NCBI GenBank assembly: GCA_021779095.1
Contig: JAJYBI010000002.1
Span: 62,001 to 126,000 of the forward strand
Direction of reading: 5' to 3'
Origin: Deltaproteobacteria bacterium
Lineage (GTDB): Bacteria > Desulfobacterota > Desulfuromonadia > Geobacterales > JAJYBI01
Length of the DNA: 64,000 nucleotides
The position numbers and the translations under genes are program-made. Shown one piece after another: positions 61,252 to 64,000 of this stretch. The first letter of the stretch is position 1; every line of letters starts with the position of its first letter. The notes under the pieces were generated by a model. That model worked only from the letters and a program-made list of their open reading frames with translations, was not told where the DNA came from and did not search any database.

Positions 61252-61600
61252 CTTGTCCGCACCCTGTGGATATTCGACTTCAACGGCACGTTGTCGGAAC
61301 TCGTCCCGGACCGGACAGAGGCGACGCTCAATGCGAAATGCTGGCAGCTCCCCGCGATCAAAACGGCCGGACGCTCTGCAAACTCCTCAGGTTCTCCCCG
61401 ACGAGGGGCGTCTCGTCTACCCGGGCGACGATACGAACGACGCAATCGCCGTGCAGTGGGTCTCGCCCATCGGCGGGACAACGACAAGCGTCGGCACGAA
61501 GCCGCCGGTTTCCGCTCGCGGGGCGTAGTCGACCAGGCATCGCCCGTCCGGGAGATCAGGCTCCTCGCCACACAGGATGCCGTCCAGCCCGCGTGGCGGC
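61252..61600 (+). pseudogene. Decayed trehalose-6-phosphate phosphatase-like (HAD) gene
   Basis: Two separate frames carry the two ends of an OtsB-like HAD phosphatase. At 61255-61375 the frame reads TLWIFDFNGTLSELVPD, the DxDGTL motif I with Asn for the second Asp. From 61375 to 61528 another frame reads RPDALQTPQVLPDEGRLVYP then GDDTNDAIAV, the K..GDDxTD motif IV end. The middle, including cap domain and motif III, is missing and a frame change is needed, so it cannot be functional. The rest of 60955-61806 holds only the Pal promoter. Identification is by motif reading only. Confidence 0.45.
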
Positions 61601-61806
61601 AGCACGCGACAACCGATCAGGCAAGCAGGAGGAATCCGGCGCATTGTCTTTCTTAAAATCTGTTAGTGACCTTCCGCCAAATAGAGTATACTTTTTTCCC
61701 TAATCCATTCGACAGCCCGGCAAACGTCCAACACCCCTGCACAGGTTACGTTTCGACATGGTTGGCATACCGACCGGATTTACACCGCCATGACAAAGGA
61801 GCCCCC

Positions 61807-62328
61807 ATGCCCGCATCCCCTCCAACGGTGGTGGCCGCCATCATCGACGACATTCGCCGGGTGTTTCAGGTCGTCAACGAACAATCGAAGAAGGTCGAAC
61901 GGGAAACAGGGCTTACCGGCCCCCAGCTCTGGGCCATCAAGGTCATATCCGAAGCAGCCCCCATCAAGGTGTCAGAACTTGCCCGCCTCATGTACCTGCA
62001 TCCGGCAACCGTCGTCGGCATCGTCGACCGGCTCGATGCACGGGGGCTCGCATCCCGCACCCGGTCGAAAACGGACCGCAGGGTTGTGGAGGTCGAGCTG
62101 ACGGAACAGGGGCACGCCCTCGTGGAAAAGTCGCCCGAGGTCGCCCAGGGGCTCCTGGTGAAAGGGCTCGAAGTGCTGTCCGACCGGCAGCTTGCCAAGA
62201 TAGCCGGCGGCCTGGGGCTCCTCGTAAAGATACTCGGCGCCCAGGAGATCCCTCCGCAGTTGATCCTCTCGCCGGAGGTCAACGTGCCGCGTCGAAAGAC
62301 AAAGTCGCAGCAGGCAAAGGAACCCTGA
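61807..62328 (+). CDS. MarR-family transcriptional regulator
   Basis: The 173-residue protein has the winged-helix layout of MarR: GLTGPQLWAIKVISEAAPIKVSELARLMYLHPATVVGIVDRLDARGLASRTRSKTDRR is spread over about 40-100, with TVVGIVDRLDARGLASR as recognition helix and wing DRRVVEVELTEQG. A basic C-terminal tail (PRRKTKSQQAKEP) follows. ATG after AAAGGAG. Next to acetoacetyl-CoA synthetase, 121 bp downstream, which it might control; ligand unknown. Confidence 0.88.
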   Translation: MPASPPTVVAAIIDDIRRVFQVVNEQSKKVERETGLTGPQLWAIKVISEAAPIKVSELARLMYLHPATVVGIVDRLDARGLASRTRSKTDRRVVEVELTEQGHALVEKSPEVAQGLLVKGLEVLSDRQLAKIAGGLGLLVKILGAQEIPPQLILSPEVNVPRRKTKSQQAKEP

Positions 62329-62449
62329 CCATTCTCCGCCGCCCTGGCCCGCCATTCGTCTCCCTTCCGTCGCCTTGTAATACCCCCCGTTCGTGCTATA
62401 GGTTTCATGAGAGGAACAACCGCTCAACCAACCGAACGGTAACCCGACC

Positions 62450-64000
<1,551 letters not shown>

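Noticed and set aside
61417..61644. Minus-strand frame over the phosphatase remnant
   Set aside because: It is the shadow of the decayed plus-strand gene; the HAD motifs are on the plus strand.

Overview
The window is GC-rich bacterial chromosome. Its gene content points to Desulfuromonadales, most likely a Geobacter-like iron reducer: a nuo operon for complex I, two PpcA-like triheme periplasmic c7 cytochromes, the ordered block rplU-rpmA-obg-proB-proA-nadD-rsfS-rlmH-gpmI, many two-component proteins, and glutaryl-CoA and acetoacetate metabolism. The genus is inferred from gene content and order only.

Layout. (1) 1-8263: the 3' half of a complex I operon, end of nuoI then nuoJ, nuoK, nuoL, nuoM, nuoN. 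It is interrupted by an AT-rich two-helix membrane-protein gene (nuoK/nuoL), a ribbon-helix-helix/PIN toxin-antitoxin pair (nuoL/nuoM) and an AT-rich orphan gene (nuoM/nuoN). A GC-rich palindromic repeat supplies the C-terminal tail of NuoJ and an in-frame insertion of about 60 codons inside NuoL. (2) 8547-16032: a membrane-anchored HTH protein, two triheme cytochromes, a JAB-DinG helicase fusion, a ComF-type protein, a LUD protein and a secreted OB-fold-like protein. (3) 16115-24292, minus strand: gpmI, rlmH, rsfS, nadD, proA, an AT-rich orphan, proB, obg, rpmA, rplU, broken up by palindromic repeat elements. (4) 24474-28776: radA, a DksA-type gene, a triple-GAF histidine kinase and tRNA-Ala(CGC). 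(5) 28857-36237: a type I restriction-modification operon hsdM-hsdS-hsdR with a Phd/RelE-type toxin-antitoxin pair inside it, next to the tRNA. (6) 36575-43913: rtcB, archease and pcm, then an aldehyde dehydrogenase, glutaryl-CoA dehydrogenase and class III aminotransferase that together suggest a 5-aminovalerate/glutarate route. (7) 43882-53729: an EmrAB-type efflux pair, an inactive-looking rhodanese-YceI fusion, phosphohexomutase, exported cyclophilin, a DUF4139-like protein, an orphan ResB-like protein and a degenerate receiver protein. (8) 54341-60115: TonB-dependent receptor, solute-binding protein, histidine kinase and convergent sigma-54 activator, a plausible outer-membrane-to-promoter sensing chain. 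(9) 60385-64000: Pal-like lipoprotein, a decayed trehalose-phosphatase-like gene, a MarR regulator and a truncated acetoacetyl-CoA synthetase.

The most unusual signal is a set of short inverted-repeat elements. Several are small non-coding palindromic units sitting inside operons. Three have related ends but carry one small AT-rich orphan gene each, inserted between housekeeping genes (nuoK/nuoL, nuoM/nuoN, proA/proB). The nuoM/nuoN unit has perfect 25-bp terminal inverted repeats. These look like single-gene cassettes moved or captured by palindromic repeats with no transposase or integrase gene in view.
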